Positions 1-7,989 of a stretch of 9,100 nt of DNA are shown piece after piece. How positions within the stretch are numbered: position 1 is the stretch's first letter; each line of letters starts with the position of its first letter. The DNA comes from Acetobacteraceae bacterium (GTDB lineage: Bacteria > Pseudomonadota > Alphaproteobacteria > Acetobacterales > Acetobacteraceae): NCBI GenBank assembly GCA_030039695.1, contig JASHVB010000794.1, positions 1-9,100 of the forward strand. The letters are read 5' to 3'. The position numbers and the translations under genes are program-made. The notes under the pieces were generated by a model. It saw only the letters and a program-made list of their open reading frames with translations, made no database searches and was not told where the DNA came from.

Positions 1-885
1 GGCGTAGCCCTTGCCCTTCTGGGTGATGCAATGCACCAGGATCGGACCGGCTTCCTCGGCCTCGCGAACGTTGCGCAGCACGGGCAACAGATGATCGAGG
101 TTATGTCCGTCAATCGGCCCGACATAATAAAAGCCGAGCTCCTCGAACAGCGTGCCACCAGTCAACATGCCCCGCGCATATTCCTCGGCGCGACCCAACG
201 TGCGCTCGATGCCGCGCGGAAAGCGCTTGGCCATCCTGACGCCGAGCTCGCGCAAGGACAGATAGCTGCGCGACGACATCAGCCGCGACAGATAGGCTGA
301 CATGGCACCGACCGGTGGTGCGATCGACATGTCGTTGTCGTTCAGGATGACGATCAACCTTGTTCGGCGCGCACCGGCGTTGTTCATGGCCTCGTAGGCC
401 ATGCCGGCGCTCATTGCGCCATCGCCGATCACCGCGATGATGTTCCGATCGTCCTTCTCTCCACACGCATTCTTCAGGTCGCGCGCGACCGCCATGCCGA
501 GGCTGGCGGAGATTGATGTTGATGAATGCGCCGCGCCGAACGGATCGTATTCGCTCTCCGCGCGCCGGGTGAATCCGGATAGACCACCGCCTTGGCGCAG
601 CGTGCGGATGCGCTCGCGTCGCCCGGTCAGAATTTTGTGAGGGTAGGCCTGGTGGCCCACGTCCCAGATCAACCGGTCGTGAGGCGTGTCGAATATGGCG
701 TGGATCGCCACGGTCAGCTCGACGACGCCGAGCGAGGCGCCGAGATGGCCACCGGTGACGGACACCGCATCGATCGTCTCGGCACGCAGTTCGTCGGCGA
801 GTTGGCGCAACTGCTCGTGCGAATAGTTGCGCAGATCGCTCGGATAGCGCACTCGATCGAGCAAAGGCGTATTGACTGGGCTCAT
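1..885 (-). CDS. dxs: 1-deoxy-D-xylulose-5-phosphate synthase, N-terminal part (runs off the window)
   Basis: Dxs condenses pyruvate with glyceraldehyde 3-phosphate, using thiamine diphosphate, to give 1-deoxy-D-xylulose 5-phosphate. This is the first step of the cytosolic MEP pathway to IPP/DMAPP and also feeds thiamine and pyridoxal synthesis. The 295 visible residues match the family: [16 protein letters not shown] near 45-60, [17 protein letters not shown] near 74-90, the thiamine-diphosphate/Mg motif [16 protein letters not shown] at 154-169, and [15 protein letters not shown] at 182-196. Family members are about 620-650 residues, so roughly the N-terminal half is here; the gene is cut by the window edge, not broken. 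The ATG at 885 is preceded by GAGGAAAG about 12 bases upstream. The gene starts 25 bp after the ispA stop, which suggests co-transcription with ispA, an enzyme of the same pathway. The reading has no internal stop and the identification is firm. Confidence 0.97.
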   Translation of the reverse strand, partial: MSPVNTPLLDRVRYPSDLRNYSHEQLRQLADELRAETIDAVSVTGGHLGASLGVVELTVAIHAIFDTPHDRLIWDVGHQAYPHKILTGRRERIRTLRQGGGLSGFTRRAESEYDPFGAAHSSTSISASLGMAVARDLKNACGEKDDRNIIAVIGDGAMSAGMAYEAMNNAGARRTRLIVILNDNDMSIAPPVGAMSAYLSRLMSSRSYLSLRELGVRMAKRFPRGIERTLGRAEEYARGMLTGGTLFEELGFYYVGPIDGHNLDHLLPVLRNVREAEEAGPILVHCITQKGKGYA

Positions 886-910
886 TGGATTCTCGCTTTC
901 CTCACGCCAG

Positions 911-1804
911 TCAGTTCCGGCGCGTCACCGCGAAGGTAGCGAGTGCCACCAACAGAGACGCCTTGTTACCGAAACTTTCCAAGTGTTTGGCGGCTTGCGC
1001 CGCGAGCATTTCGGCCTGGGCTCGGGCCCGGTCCGGCCCCAGCACCGCCACCATGGTCGCCTTGCCGGCGGCGGCATCTTTTCCGGCAGTCTTGCCGGTT
1101 TCCTCCGTACTTCCCTCCGTGTCCAGCAGGTCATCGGCGATTTGGAACGCTGCGCCGAGGTCGCGGCCATAGCCCGCGAGCTGATGCCGCTGGTAGGGCG
1201 CCGCACGGCCCAGGATGGCGCCAGCCTCGGCGCTGAACTGGATCAGCCGCCCGGTTTTCAGTGCTTGCAGCCTGGTGACCGCAGGGCCATCCAGGGTCTG
1301 GCCCTCAGCCAGCATGTCCAGCATCTGCCCGCCGCACATGCCGCGCGACCCGGCGGCGGCCGCCAGTGCCGTTACCAGCTCGCAGCGCGCCTGAGGGTCA
1401 GAGTGCGTGTCGGGCTCTGCCAACACCTCGAAGGCGCGAGTCTGCAGCGCGTCGCCGACCAAGATCGCGGTCGCCTCATCAAAGGCTTTGTGGGTAGAGA
1501 GCTTGCCCCGGCGCAGATCGTCGTTGTCCATCGCCGGCAGGTCGTCGTGTACCAGCGAATAAGAGTGTAGCATCTCCACGGCGGCCGCGACGCGGGCGGC
1601 GCAGGTGGCGGAGACCGCGAACAGATTGGCCGTCTCCATCACGAGAAAGGCGCGCAGGCGCTTACCGCCGCCGAGCGTGGCATAGCGCATGGCCTCGGCA
1701 AGGCGGGCCTCGGCGCTCGCAGGGACGGGCAGAAGGTTATCCAGCGCGGTTTCGACAGTCTCCGCGACGCGCGACATGGCCTGGGGTAAGTCCATTCCCA
1801 TCAT
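911..1804 (-). CDS. ispA: Farnesyl diphosphate synthase / short-chain polyprenyl synthase
   Basis: This cytosolic enzyme condenses DMAPP/GPP with IPP to make farnesyl diphosphate, the precursor of undecaprenyl phosphate, quinones and hopanoids. From the ATG at 1804 the protein is 297 residues, the usual IspA length. Visible motifs are GGGKRLR (45-51), the first Asp-rich motif DDLPAMD (87-93) with the two-residue insertion typical of type II bacterial FPP synthases, GDAL at 117-120, GGQMLDM at 158-164, KTGRL at 183-187 and the second Asp-rich motif DDLLD (224-228). The start is uncertain: ATGs at 1804, 1801 and 1795 are all in frame, and a GTG at 1831 has the best ribosome site (AGGGG, five bases away). 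The frame stays open to 2092, but codon use there is not gene-like and family length argues against that start. The gene lies directly upstream of dxs. FPP versus GPP/GGPP product is inferred from the motif. Confidence 0.95.
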   Translation of the reverse strand: MMGMDLPQAMSRVAETVETALDNLLPVPASAEARLAEAMRYATLGGGKRLRAFLVMETANLFAVSATCAARVAAAVEMLHSYSLVHDDLPAMDNDDLRRGKLSTHKAFDEATAILVGDALQTRAFEVLAEPDTHSDPQARCELVTALAAAAGSRGMCGGQMLDMLAEGQTLDGPAVTRLQALKTGRLIQFSAEAGAILGRAAPYQRHQLAGYGRDLGAAFQIADDLLDTEGSTEETGKTAGKDAAAGKATMVAVLGPDRARAQAEMLAAQAAKHLESFGNKASLLVALATFAVTRRN

Positions 1805-2161
1805 AGCCAGTCCGATGTCTCCCGGTGCCACGTCAGCCCCTGACCTCGCCACGCCTGCAATCAAGTCGTAACGGCCGGCACACCGCGCTATCCGGTGTCG
1901 GGTAAAAAGCGCGCCATCGCCGCGACCTGTTGCGGATCGGCCACAGGTGACGTTGTCCGGCCGCAACTGGTCTGCCTGCTTTAGCCCAGCCGCAGCGCAC
2001 ATGCCATAGCCCGGGTTTTGTCTATCCTTCCCTATTGTGACCGCCGGGGTGCCGGACATCGCCGCCGCACGGCGACGGCAAGGCGGCCGCATTCTGTGGA
2101 AGACTTGGCGCTTCCCTCGATTGCATCCGCGGATGCCCGCCTGGCGATCATGTAGCGCCGC
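1805..2161. other. Gene-free stretch between mreB and ispA
   Basis: About 357 bp lie between the mreB stop and the ispA start. I read both strands and found no protein with recognisable motifs or the G/C-rich third-position pattern of the neighbours. Specifically, no xseB-like small reading frame is present, although xseB often precedes ispA in proteobacteria. The one clear structure is the perfect 14-bp palindrome GCATCCGCGGATGC at 2123-2136, about 25 bp past the mreB stop. It could form a short hairpin but has no T-run after it. A promoter for ispA-dxs may lie here, but I cannot point to convincing -35/-10 boxes. Confidence 0.6.
2123..2136. repeat. Perfect 14-bp palindrome after mreB
   Basis: GCATCCG is followed directly by its reverse complement CGGATGC. 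The site lies about 25 bp downstream of the mreB stop codon (minus-strand sense). It could be the stem of a weak transcription end signal or a dimeric protein-binding site. It has no U-tract in either orientation, so an intrinsic terminator is not supported. Confidence 0.4.
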
Positions 2162-3387
<1,226 letters not shown>

Positions 3388-3603
3388 ATGTATCGCAAGA
3401 TCGTCGTCGGCGTCCTCGTGGGCGGCATTCTGCTGGGTCTGGCGGCATGCGGCGAAGACCCGGCCACCCGCGGGGTCACCGGAGGCCTGCTGGGCGCAGG
3501 GGCCGGCGCGGGCGTCGCGGCCGTCGCCGGCGGCCGGCCTGCCACGGGTGCTGCGATCGGTGCCGGTGCGGGAGCATTGGGTGGCGTGCTGACCGCCCGC
3601 TGA
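3388..3603 (+). CDS. Small glycine-zipper lipoprotein
   Basis: The predicted product has 71 residues. A short basic start (MYRK) and a hydrophobic stretch (IVVGVLVGGILLGLAAC) form a type II signal peptide with lipobox LAAC, giving Cys21 as the lipidated residue. The mature part is CGEDPATRGVTGGLLGAGAG and onward, with regularly spaced Gly/Ala (GxxxG-type) segments at about 32-44 and 54-67, the pattern of YMGG-like or 2TM glycine-zipper domains. Such proteins are usually anchored to the outer membrane by lipid. Their functions are mostly undefined, with proposals of membrane insertion or envelope stability. AAGGGA seven bases upstream supports the start. The gene diverges from mreB, and a terminator-like hairpin overlaps its stop. 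A degenerate relative follows immediately (3631-3921). The lipoprotein call is firm, but the role is unknown. Confidence 0.85.
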   Translation: MYRKIVVGVLVGGILLGLAACGEDPATRGVTGGLLGAGAGAGVAAVAGGRPATGAAIGAGAGALGGVLTAR

Positions 3604-3610
3604 GGGCGGT
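3592..3610 (+). terminator. Hairpin overlapping the lipoprotein stop codon
   Basis: ACCGCCC (3592-3598) pairs perfectly with GGGCGGT (3604-3610) around the five-base loop GCTGA, which contains the TGA stop. The seven-base, very GC-rich stem resembles the stem of an intrinsic terminator, but no T-run follows (TCGGTCC). It may act as an end-stabilising structure or a weak terminator. Confidence 0.5.
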
Positions 3611-3630
3611 TCGGTCCGATCGCAGACTGA

Positions 3631-3921
3631 AGCAAGGGCAACGCCGCTGCGGCGGGTGTCACGGCCTGGCTGGTTCTGGCGGCACTTTCGCTTGCGCTGG
3701 CCCAGTGCAGCTGCGACCCGGGCAACAGGGCCGTGTCCGGCGATCGGATTGGTGCCGGCGGCGGGGCGGCGATCGCGGCTGCGAGCGGGCGCGCGCCACG
3801 GGCCGGTGCCGCCGCCGGCGCGGTGACCGGTGAACGCACCGGCTTGCTCGCCCCTGACAGATCGGGACGCGAGGAAACCCAGCGATTTTGTCGGATTGGC
3901 CCAGAGGGGTGGGCCGGCTGA
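3631..3921 (+). pseudogene. Second glycine-zipper lipoprotein, apparently without a start codon
   Basis: This frame is open from just after a stop at 3628 to the stop at 3919-3921. It reads a convincing lipoprotein signal (TAWLVLAALSLALAQC, lipobox LAQC, from 3661) followed by SCDPGNRAVSGDRIGAGGG and a Gly/Ala-rich tail. That parallels the intact gene 27 bp upstream: both show C-x-x-DP-x-x-R-x-V-x-G, then a glycine zipper. No ATG, GTG or TTG precedes the signal in this frame. The ACG at 3661 sits where ATG would be expected, or a GTG at 3656 could enter the frame with a one-base change. The first in-frame start (GTG 3733) would drop the whole signal peptide and the Cys. The C-terminal tail from about 3838 is not zipper-like. 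I infer a tandem paralogue that has lost its start. Alternatives are a non-standard start codon or a sequencing error. Confidence 0.55.
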
Positions 3922-4031
3922 CCCGTTCAGAAGGGCTTGGATGGGGTGATGCTGGCATCGAGCACTTGCTGAGCTGCGTGTCCCACCGGCACCGGGACGC
4001 CCTGGGCGTGCTGGCCGGCTGAGAGGAACCG

Positions 4032-4411
4032 GTGACCCATCGCATCATCGCCGGCAGCGACTTTAGCCCGACGCCGTCACGCTGGTCGCCCACGACAGGG
4101 ACGGCCGCGCCGACACGATCGAGTACGGCGAGACCGACTTCCGGTTTTCCGGCCTGTCATCGGATGAGCTGAAGGGTGAGCGCAGCTGCGCGCTCCACGC
4201 CCGCACCGACGAGGAGCGGTTGTCGGCCATGCGCGAGGCCGCAATGGCGCACCGTTTCGACCCGTCCGGTGCGACGTCGCACGACGTCGCCCACGCATCC
4301 GCCGGTGCGGTCCGATTGTGCCAATGCGGGTTTGTCGACCTGCGGCGGTACGCCGGCCATCGCCCGCATGCGCGGCGGGGGAGACGCTGGACGCGGTGTC
4401 GTTGTCCCGCG
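4032..4411 (+). pseudogene. Unrecognised gene, apparently frameshifted near its start
   Basis: GAGAGGA at 4021-4027 precedes a GTG at 4032, which reads THRIIAGSDFSP and then enters a non-gene-like frame. One frame over, coding character resumes at 4070 with DAVTLVAHDRDGRADTIEYG, GETDFRFSGLSSDELK and ARTDEERLSAMREAAMAHRF, ending around VRLCQCGFVDL near 4340. Its third positions are strongly G/C-rich. That second frame has a stop at 4064 and no start codon before 4220. Adding one C to the CCC at 4067-4069 joins the two as SDFSPDAVTLV, so a one-base loss in a C-run is the simplest explanation. The C-terminus is unclear: the open frame runs on into the antisense of the esterase gene, and another frame also looks plausible after about 4326. 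I do not recognise the protein family. The visible sequence looks soluble and charged, with no signal peptide. Confidence 0.5.
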
Positions 4412-4420
4412 CTACGCGGG
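4406..4420 (-). terminator. Hairpin centred on the esterase stop codon
   Basis: CCCGCG and CGCGGG form a perfect six-base GC stem whose three-base loop is exactly the TAG stop of the esterase (4412-4414). No T-run follows on the minus strand. The structure is symmetric, so it could also act on plus-strand transcripts coming from the decayed gene upstream. It is terminator-like, not a canonical intrinsic terminator. Confidence 0.45.
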
Positions 4421-5347
4421 CTGCCGAAACACCCCTCGCAGCCAATCGCATGTCTCGCCCATCGCCATGCCGGCCTGGTCCACGACGCCGACCCAGAACA
4501 AGAAACCATGATTCATGCCGGGCCAGCATTTGTACTGCACCGTCACGCCGGCCTCCGCGAGCTTCGCCGCGTACAGCTCCCCTTCGTCGCAGAGCGGGTC
4601 GTATTCCGCGGTCAGGACCATGGCTTGTGGCAGCCCACTGAGATCGCGCGCCCGTAGCGGCGACGCAAACGGGTTGGACGCTTCCGACTCGTCATTCAGG
4701 TAATGCCGCCAGAACCACTTCATGGTGTCGCGCGTGAGGCCGTAGCCTTCGGCGTTGCGTTCGTAGGATGGCGTCCCGGGCGTGTGGTAGTCGGTGACTG
4801 GATAAATCAGCAGTTGGCCGCGCAGCGCCGGTCCGCCCTCGTCGCGCAAACGTAGCGCGGCGGCGGCGGCCATGTTGCCGCCGGCACTGTCGCCCGCGAT
4901 CACGACGTTGTTCGGGTCCGCGTCCAGTTCGTGCGCATGCTCCACCGCCCAGCGCGTGGCCCACACGCAGTCGTCCAGTCCGGACGGGAACTTGTGTTCT
5001 GGTGCCAGGCGATAATCCACCGAGACAACCGTGCAGCCCGCGCCAGCGCAGAGGTTCTGGCAGATGCCATTGTGCGTGTTGAGACTGCAGAGCACGAAGC
5101 CGCTGCCGTGGAAGAATACCATCATCGGCAAATTGCGCTCGCGAACCGGCCGATAGATGCGCACGCGCAGTTCCCCGCCCGGACCGCTGAGCAGCCGGTC
5201 ATACGTCGTATCCACCGCAGGCGGTGGCGCCATCAGTGGGATGCGGGCCTCGTAGAGGTGGCGTGCCGCCTCCACCGACAACGTGTGGGTCGCCGGCACG
5301 CCGGCACCCTTGTCGAGGAGAAGCTGGACTTGCGGGTCGACGGGCAT
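4412..5347 (-). CDS. Alpha/beta-hydrolase, HSL family (family IV) esterase/lipase
   Basis: This is a 311-residue, probably cytosolic serine hydrolase expected to cleave carboxylic esters, typically short to medium acyl chains; the physiological substrate cannot be read from sequence. The N-terminal cap (about 1-70) precedes the core. The oxyanion-hole motif is HGSGF at 80-84, where the family usually has HGGGF. DYRLAPEHKFPSGLDD (111-126) is a family hallmark. The nucleophile is Ser154 in GDSAGG, the acid Asp250 in EYDPLCDEG and the base His280 in NHGF. The frame is open to 5479, but the ATG at 5347 has an excellent ribosome site (AAAGGGGGTGA, seven-base gap) and gives the normal family length, so the 44 extra residues are rejected. 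The gene diverges from the CydD-like gene. The enzyme class is firm; substrate specificity is open. Confidence 0.93.
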   Translation of the reverse strand: MPVDPQVQLLLDKGAGVPATHTLSVEAARHLYEARIPLMAPPPAVDTTYDRLLSGPGGELRVRIYRPVRERNLPMMVFFHGSGFVLCSLNTHNGICQNLCAGAGCTVVSVDYRLAPEHKFPSGLDDCVWATRWAVEHAHELDADPNNVVIAGDSAGGNMAAAAALRLRDEGGPALRGQLLIYPVTDYHTPGTPSYERNAEGYGLTRDTMKWFWRHYLNDESEASNPFASPLRARDLSGLPQAMVLTAEYDPLCDEGELYAAKLAEAGVTVQYKCWPGMNHGFLFWVGVVDQAGMAMGETCDWLRGVFRQPA

Positions 5348-5353
5348 CGAACG

Positions 5354-5364
5354 GTCACCCCCTT
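5354..5364 (-). promoter_or_regulatory. Strong ribosome binding site that fixes the esterase start
   Basis: Read on the minus strand, AAAGGGGGTGA is close to the full anti-Shine-Dalgarno complement and lies seven bases before the ATG at 5347. It decides between this start and the much longer open frame. Confidence 0.7.
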
Positions 5365-5561
5365 TCTGACGTTGCACGGCTGCAAGGCAGACGAACGTAT
5401 GTCCGTCGTCGCGCGAAGGCGACTCACCCTCGACGCAGCCAACCAGAGTTGGCGGAGCGGCCCCTGCGGGAACGCGCATTGAGAACGGCGTGAACCAAGA
5501 TATCGAGACTCAGCGCGCAGGCTCTGTGCATCCCGCACCCCCTAGGGTATTCGCACCGGCC

Positions 5562-7247
5562 ATGGATGCAGCGAAGACCAGGATGGCGGCGCGGGCTTGG
5601 CTGCGCGGCGAGCAGAAGGCCGGAGGACGCGCCGCGCGCCCGGTGCTGGGGTTCAGCCTGGCCGGCACGATACTGGCGATCGGGCAAGCGTATTGCGTCG
5701 CGGTCCTGCTGGCCGACGCGCTGAGTGGCCGTGCCGATCATGCCGCCTGGCTGCTCGTCGGCTTCGCCGTGCTGGCGCTGCTACGCGCTGGGCTGATGTA
5801 CGCCTCCGAGGCCGCCGCCTTCAACGCCGGCGCGGCCGCGCGGCGGCGGTTACGCAGCGATGCCCTGACACGGCTGCTGCACGCTGGCCCGGCCATGCTG
5901 CGCGAACGCCACTCCGGTGATCTGGCCTCCATCGTTGTCGACCGGGTGGAGGCGTTAGACGGCCTCTATTCGCGTTGGATCCCTGCCGCCAGTTTTGCGG
6001 TCGGCGGCCCCTTCCTGGTACTGATCGCCGCGACCTGGGCCGACCGCTGGGCCGGACTGGTTCTGCTGCTGTGCGGTCTGCTGGTGCCGGCGGCGATGGC
6101 GGCGGCGGGGATTGGCGCGGCCGCGGCCTCGCGCAACCAGTTCCTGGCGTTGGCGCGGCTGCAGGCCCGCTTCCTCGACCGCGTGCGTGGCATCGCCACG
6201 ATCGTGCTGGCCGGTCGCGCCGAGTCCGAGGCCCGCGCGTTGGCCGGCGCCGCCGACGAGCTGCGCCGCCGCACCATGCGGGTGCTGCGCGTCGCCTTTC
6301 TGTCCTCAGCCGCGCTGGATCTGGCCGCGGCGGCGGCGCTGGTGGTGCTGGCCATCCGCTACGGCCTGCTGTTGCTGCACAGTGAACTGACCGAGCCTGG
6401 CCTCGCGGTGTTCGTACTTTTACTGGTGCCGGAGTTCTTCGCACCGCTGCGCACGTTCGCGGCCGCCTACCAAGACCGGCTGCACGCCACTGGCGCCGCC
6501 GAGTCGCTGATCGATCTGCCGCCCGCCCCGCCGTCCGCGCCGGCGCGCGACATCCGCACGGTCGCGGCACACGGTGTGATGTTGTCGTTTGAGGACGTGC
6601 GGCTGACCTGGGACCCCTCTCGCCCCGCGGCGCTGAACGGGCTGAGCTTCCGGGTCCCGGCGGGTGAGACGCTGGTGCTTGCCGGCCCGTCGGGCGCTGG
6701 CAAGTCCTCCTGCATTGAGATCTTGCTCGGGTTTGTCCGCCCGGATAGCGGGCGTGTAACGATCAACGGTGCCGACATCGCCGAGTTGGTGCCGCAGGCG
6801 CTGTCGCGGCTGACCGCTTGGATCGGCCAGCGTCCGGTGCTGTTCGCCGGCAGCATCCGCGACAACATCCGTTTCGCCCGCCCGGAGGCGACCGACGCCG
6901 AGATTGAGGAGGCCGCGCGCAATGCTCGCGTGGCCGAGTTTGCCGCGTCGCTGCCACAAGGGCTGGACACGCAGGTGGGCGAGGGCGGTTATGGCTTGTC
7001 CGGCGGTCAGGCGCAGCGCGTGGCGATCGCGCGGGCGTTCCTGAAAAATGCGCCGCTGCTGCTGCTGGACGAGCCGACCGCGCATTTGGACCCGGCAACC
7101 GAGGCCGAGGTGCTGGAAAGCCTGCGTCGGCTGGCAATCGGGCGTACGGTGCTGCTCGCGAGTCATTCATCCGCGGCACACGCCTTCGGGGGGCGGCGAC
7201 TGGACATTCGTGAGGGGCGCGCGGTGGCCGTCAGGGGGGCGGCGTAG
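5562..7247 (+). CDS. cydD: ABC transporter, thiol reductant exporter subunit CydD type
   Basis: CydD pairs with CydC in the inner membrane to form an ATP-driven heterodimer linked to cysteine/glutathione (or haem) transport and needed for cytochrome bd assembly. The protein is 561 residues from the ATG at 5562. An N-terminal membrane domain with about six hydrophobic spans occupies roughly 28-300, including the CydD-like PEFFAPLR at 290-297 followed by AAAYQDRLHATGAAES. The C-terminal ATPase has Walker A GPSGAGKSS (375-383), Q-loop Gln423, signature LSGGQ (479-483), Walker B LLLLDEP (499-505, Glu504 catalytic) and H-loop His535. All ATPase residues are intact. A GTG at 5490 would add 24 residues and an ATG at 5583 would remove seven. 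None of the three has a strong ribosome site, and I chose 5562 for family length. No cydC, cydA or cydB adjoins it. A different homo- or heterodimeric ABC exporter remains possible. Confidence 0.85.
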   Translation: MDAAKTRMAARAWLRGEQKAGGRAARPVLGFSLAGTILAIGQAYCVAVLLADALSGRADHAAWLLVGFAVLALLRAGLMYASEAAAFNAGAAARRRLRSDALTRLLHAGPAMLRERHSGDLASIVVDRVEALDGLYSRWIPAASFAVGGPFLVLIAATWADRWAGLVLLLCGLLVPAAMAAAGIGAAAASRNQFLALARLQARFLDRVRGIATIVLAGRAESEARALAGAADELRRRTMRVLRVAFLSSAALDLAAAAALVVLAIRYGLLLLHSELTEPGLAVFVLLLVPEFFAPLRTFAAAYQDRLHATGAAESLIDLPPAPPSAPARDIRTVAAHGVMLSFEDVRLTWDPSRPAALNGLSFRVPAGETLVLAGPSGAGKSSCIEILLGFVRPDSGRVTINGADIAELVPQALSRLTAWIGQRPVLFAGSIRDNIRFARPEATDAEIEEAARNARVAEFAASLPQGLDTQVGEGGYGLSGGQAQRVAIARAFLKNAPLLLLDEPTAHLDPATEAEVLESLRRLAIGRTVLLASHSSAAHAFGGRRLDIREGRAVAVRGAA

Positions 7248-7355
7248 GGCGACCGGGCACGACCAAATTGAGCGGCGGCGGTCAGGAGCGTCTGGCGTCG
7301 GTGGAAGTGCAAAGCGATGAGGGTCTAACGCTCGCATCCCCAAAGTCTGTCATGA

Positions 7356-7374
7356 CGCCGCTGGCGGTTTTTTT
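7356..7374 (+). terminator. Probable intrinsic terminator downstream of cydD
   Basis: CGCC (7356-7359) pairs with GGCG (7363-7366) around the loop GCT. One G and then seven T (7368-7374) follow. The stem is short but all G/C and the T-run is the longest in this neighbourhood. It lies about 110 bp past the cydD stop and would end plus-strand transcription before the gene-free stretch. Confidence 0.55.
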
Positions 7375-7459
7375 GCATTGACGGATCAGCCGGCGATTAT
7401 GGAGTCTGGCACAATCTGAACAACGGCAGATGATGCGCTCGAGCGGGTTTGTACCGATC

Positions 7460-7491
7460 GTCGGCCCGATCCGAGCTCTGATCGAGCCGAC
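7460..7491. repeat. Strong stem-loop, 12-bp arms
   Basis: GTCGGCCCGATC (7460-7471) and GATCGAGCCGAC (7480-7491) are complementary at 11 of 12 positions around the eight-base loop CGAGCTCT. No T-run follows on either strand, so it is not an ordinary terminator. It could be part of a structured RNA, a REP-like palindrome or a protein-binding site. I see no second copy in the window. Confidence 0.5.
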
Positions 7492-7989
7492 TTGCACCCC
7501 GCCAGCTCCTGCAGAGCGTGGTGGCAGTCTTTTCCAGGTGACCAGGACTGCAAAAAGAGCAGCCATCTCGCCGCAAGGTCCACGGCTCCAAACGGACGCA
7601 GCGCAAGTAATTGAGTCGCGCTGACCCGCTGTGGATATTCTCGCGGGGTGACGACCGACTCGACGGCTAGGCCAGCGCGTGGAGAACGACGTAGCCGCCT
7701 GAGCGTTTGATGATGACGGCATACGTCTGGGTCGGCATCGGATCCGGATCCGACCGGATTCCAGCGCCGCATCGCTCGACCCATCGGTGGGCGTCCGGAT
7801 GAGGGATGGAAACGACGTAATTTTGTTGTTGATCTTCTCCATCACCACGAGACCAGTCTCCGACACGGGCTAGCCAGGAGAGAACAGCCGCGCGAGGCCG
7901 CCAACCAGCTGAGGTTCCCTGATGCTGCTGGCAGCGTAGCTCGCCGCCGTTCACCGCTCGCCTCGCCTGCTCCCCGTTCATTTAGCAGC

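Larger units (their letters stand above)
7248..7989. other. Stretch with no recognisable gene after cydD
   Basis: About 740 bp are visibly less GC-rich than both flanks. Several frames stay open on the minus strand (for example within 7282-7866 and 7667-7981), but their translations are rich in Ser/Arg/Cys, show no motif I know and lack the strong third-position G/C preference seen in real genes here. Supported contents are a probable intrinsic terminator (7356-7374) and a 12-bp stem-loop (7460-7491). A shorter inverted repeat, GCAGTC/GACTGC, flanks 16 bases near 7522-7549. The stretch may be the eroded remains of acquired DNA or a long untranslated region, possibly with an RNA; I cannot decide between these. 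Confidence 0.55.

Noticed and set aside
872..1570. Long plus-strand open frame opposite ispA
   Set aside because: It lies antisense to a certain gene with intact motifs. High GC keeps shadow frames open, and the translation has no recognisable domain.
1805..2092. 96-codon N-terminal extension of IspA
   Set aside because: Third-position G/C preference is lost upstream of about 1831, the residues resemble no IspA N-terminus, and the shorter protein has the normal length.
3922..4020. Protein-like tail reading GIEHLLSCVSHRHRDALGVLAG before a stop at 4021
   Set aside because: The frame has no ATG and no recognisable domain, and it is too short to separate from chance. It may belong to the same decayed zone.
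5348..5479. 44-codon N-terminal extension of the esterase
   Set aside because: A near-perfect ribosome site before the ATG at 5347 and the standard family length favour the short form.
4931..5482. Plus-strand open frame opposite the esterase
   Set aside because: It is a shadow of the esterase gene, His/Arg-rich and without motif or ribosome site.
5821..7166. Two long minus-strand open frames (about 250 codons each) opposite cydD
   Set aside because: They are antisense shadows: Arg/Pro/Ala-rich with no motifs, while the plus strand encodes a clear ABC transporter.
7282..7866. 194-codon minus-strand open frame in the gene-poor block, considered as a transposase or zinc-finger remnant
   Set aside because: The translation is Ser/Arg-rich, has no DDE or other recognisable motif and no codon-position bias. 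No terminal inverted repeats or target duplications were found around it.
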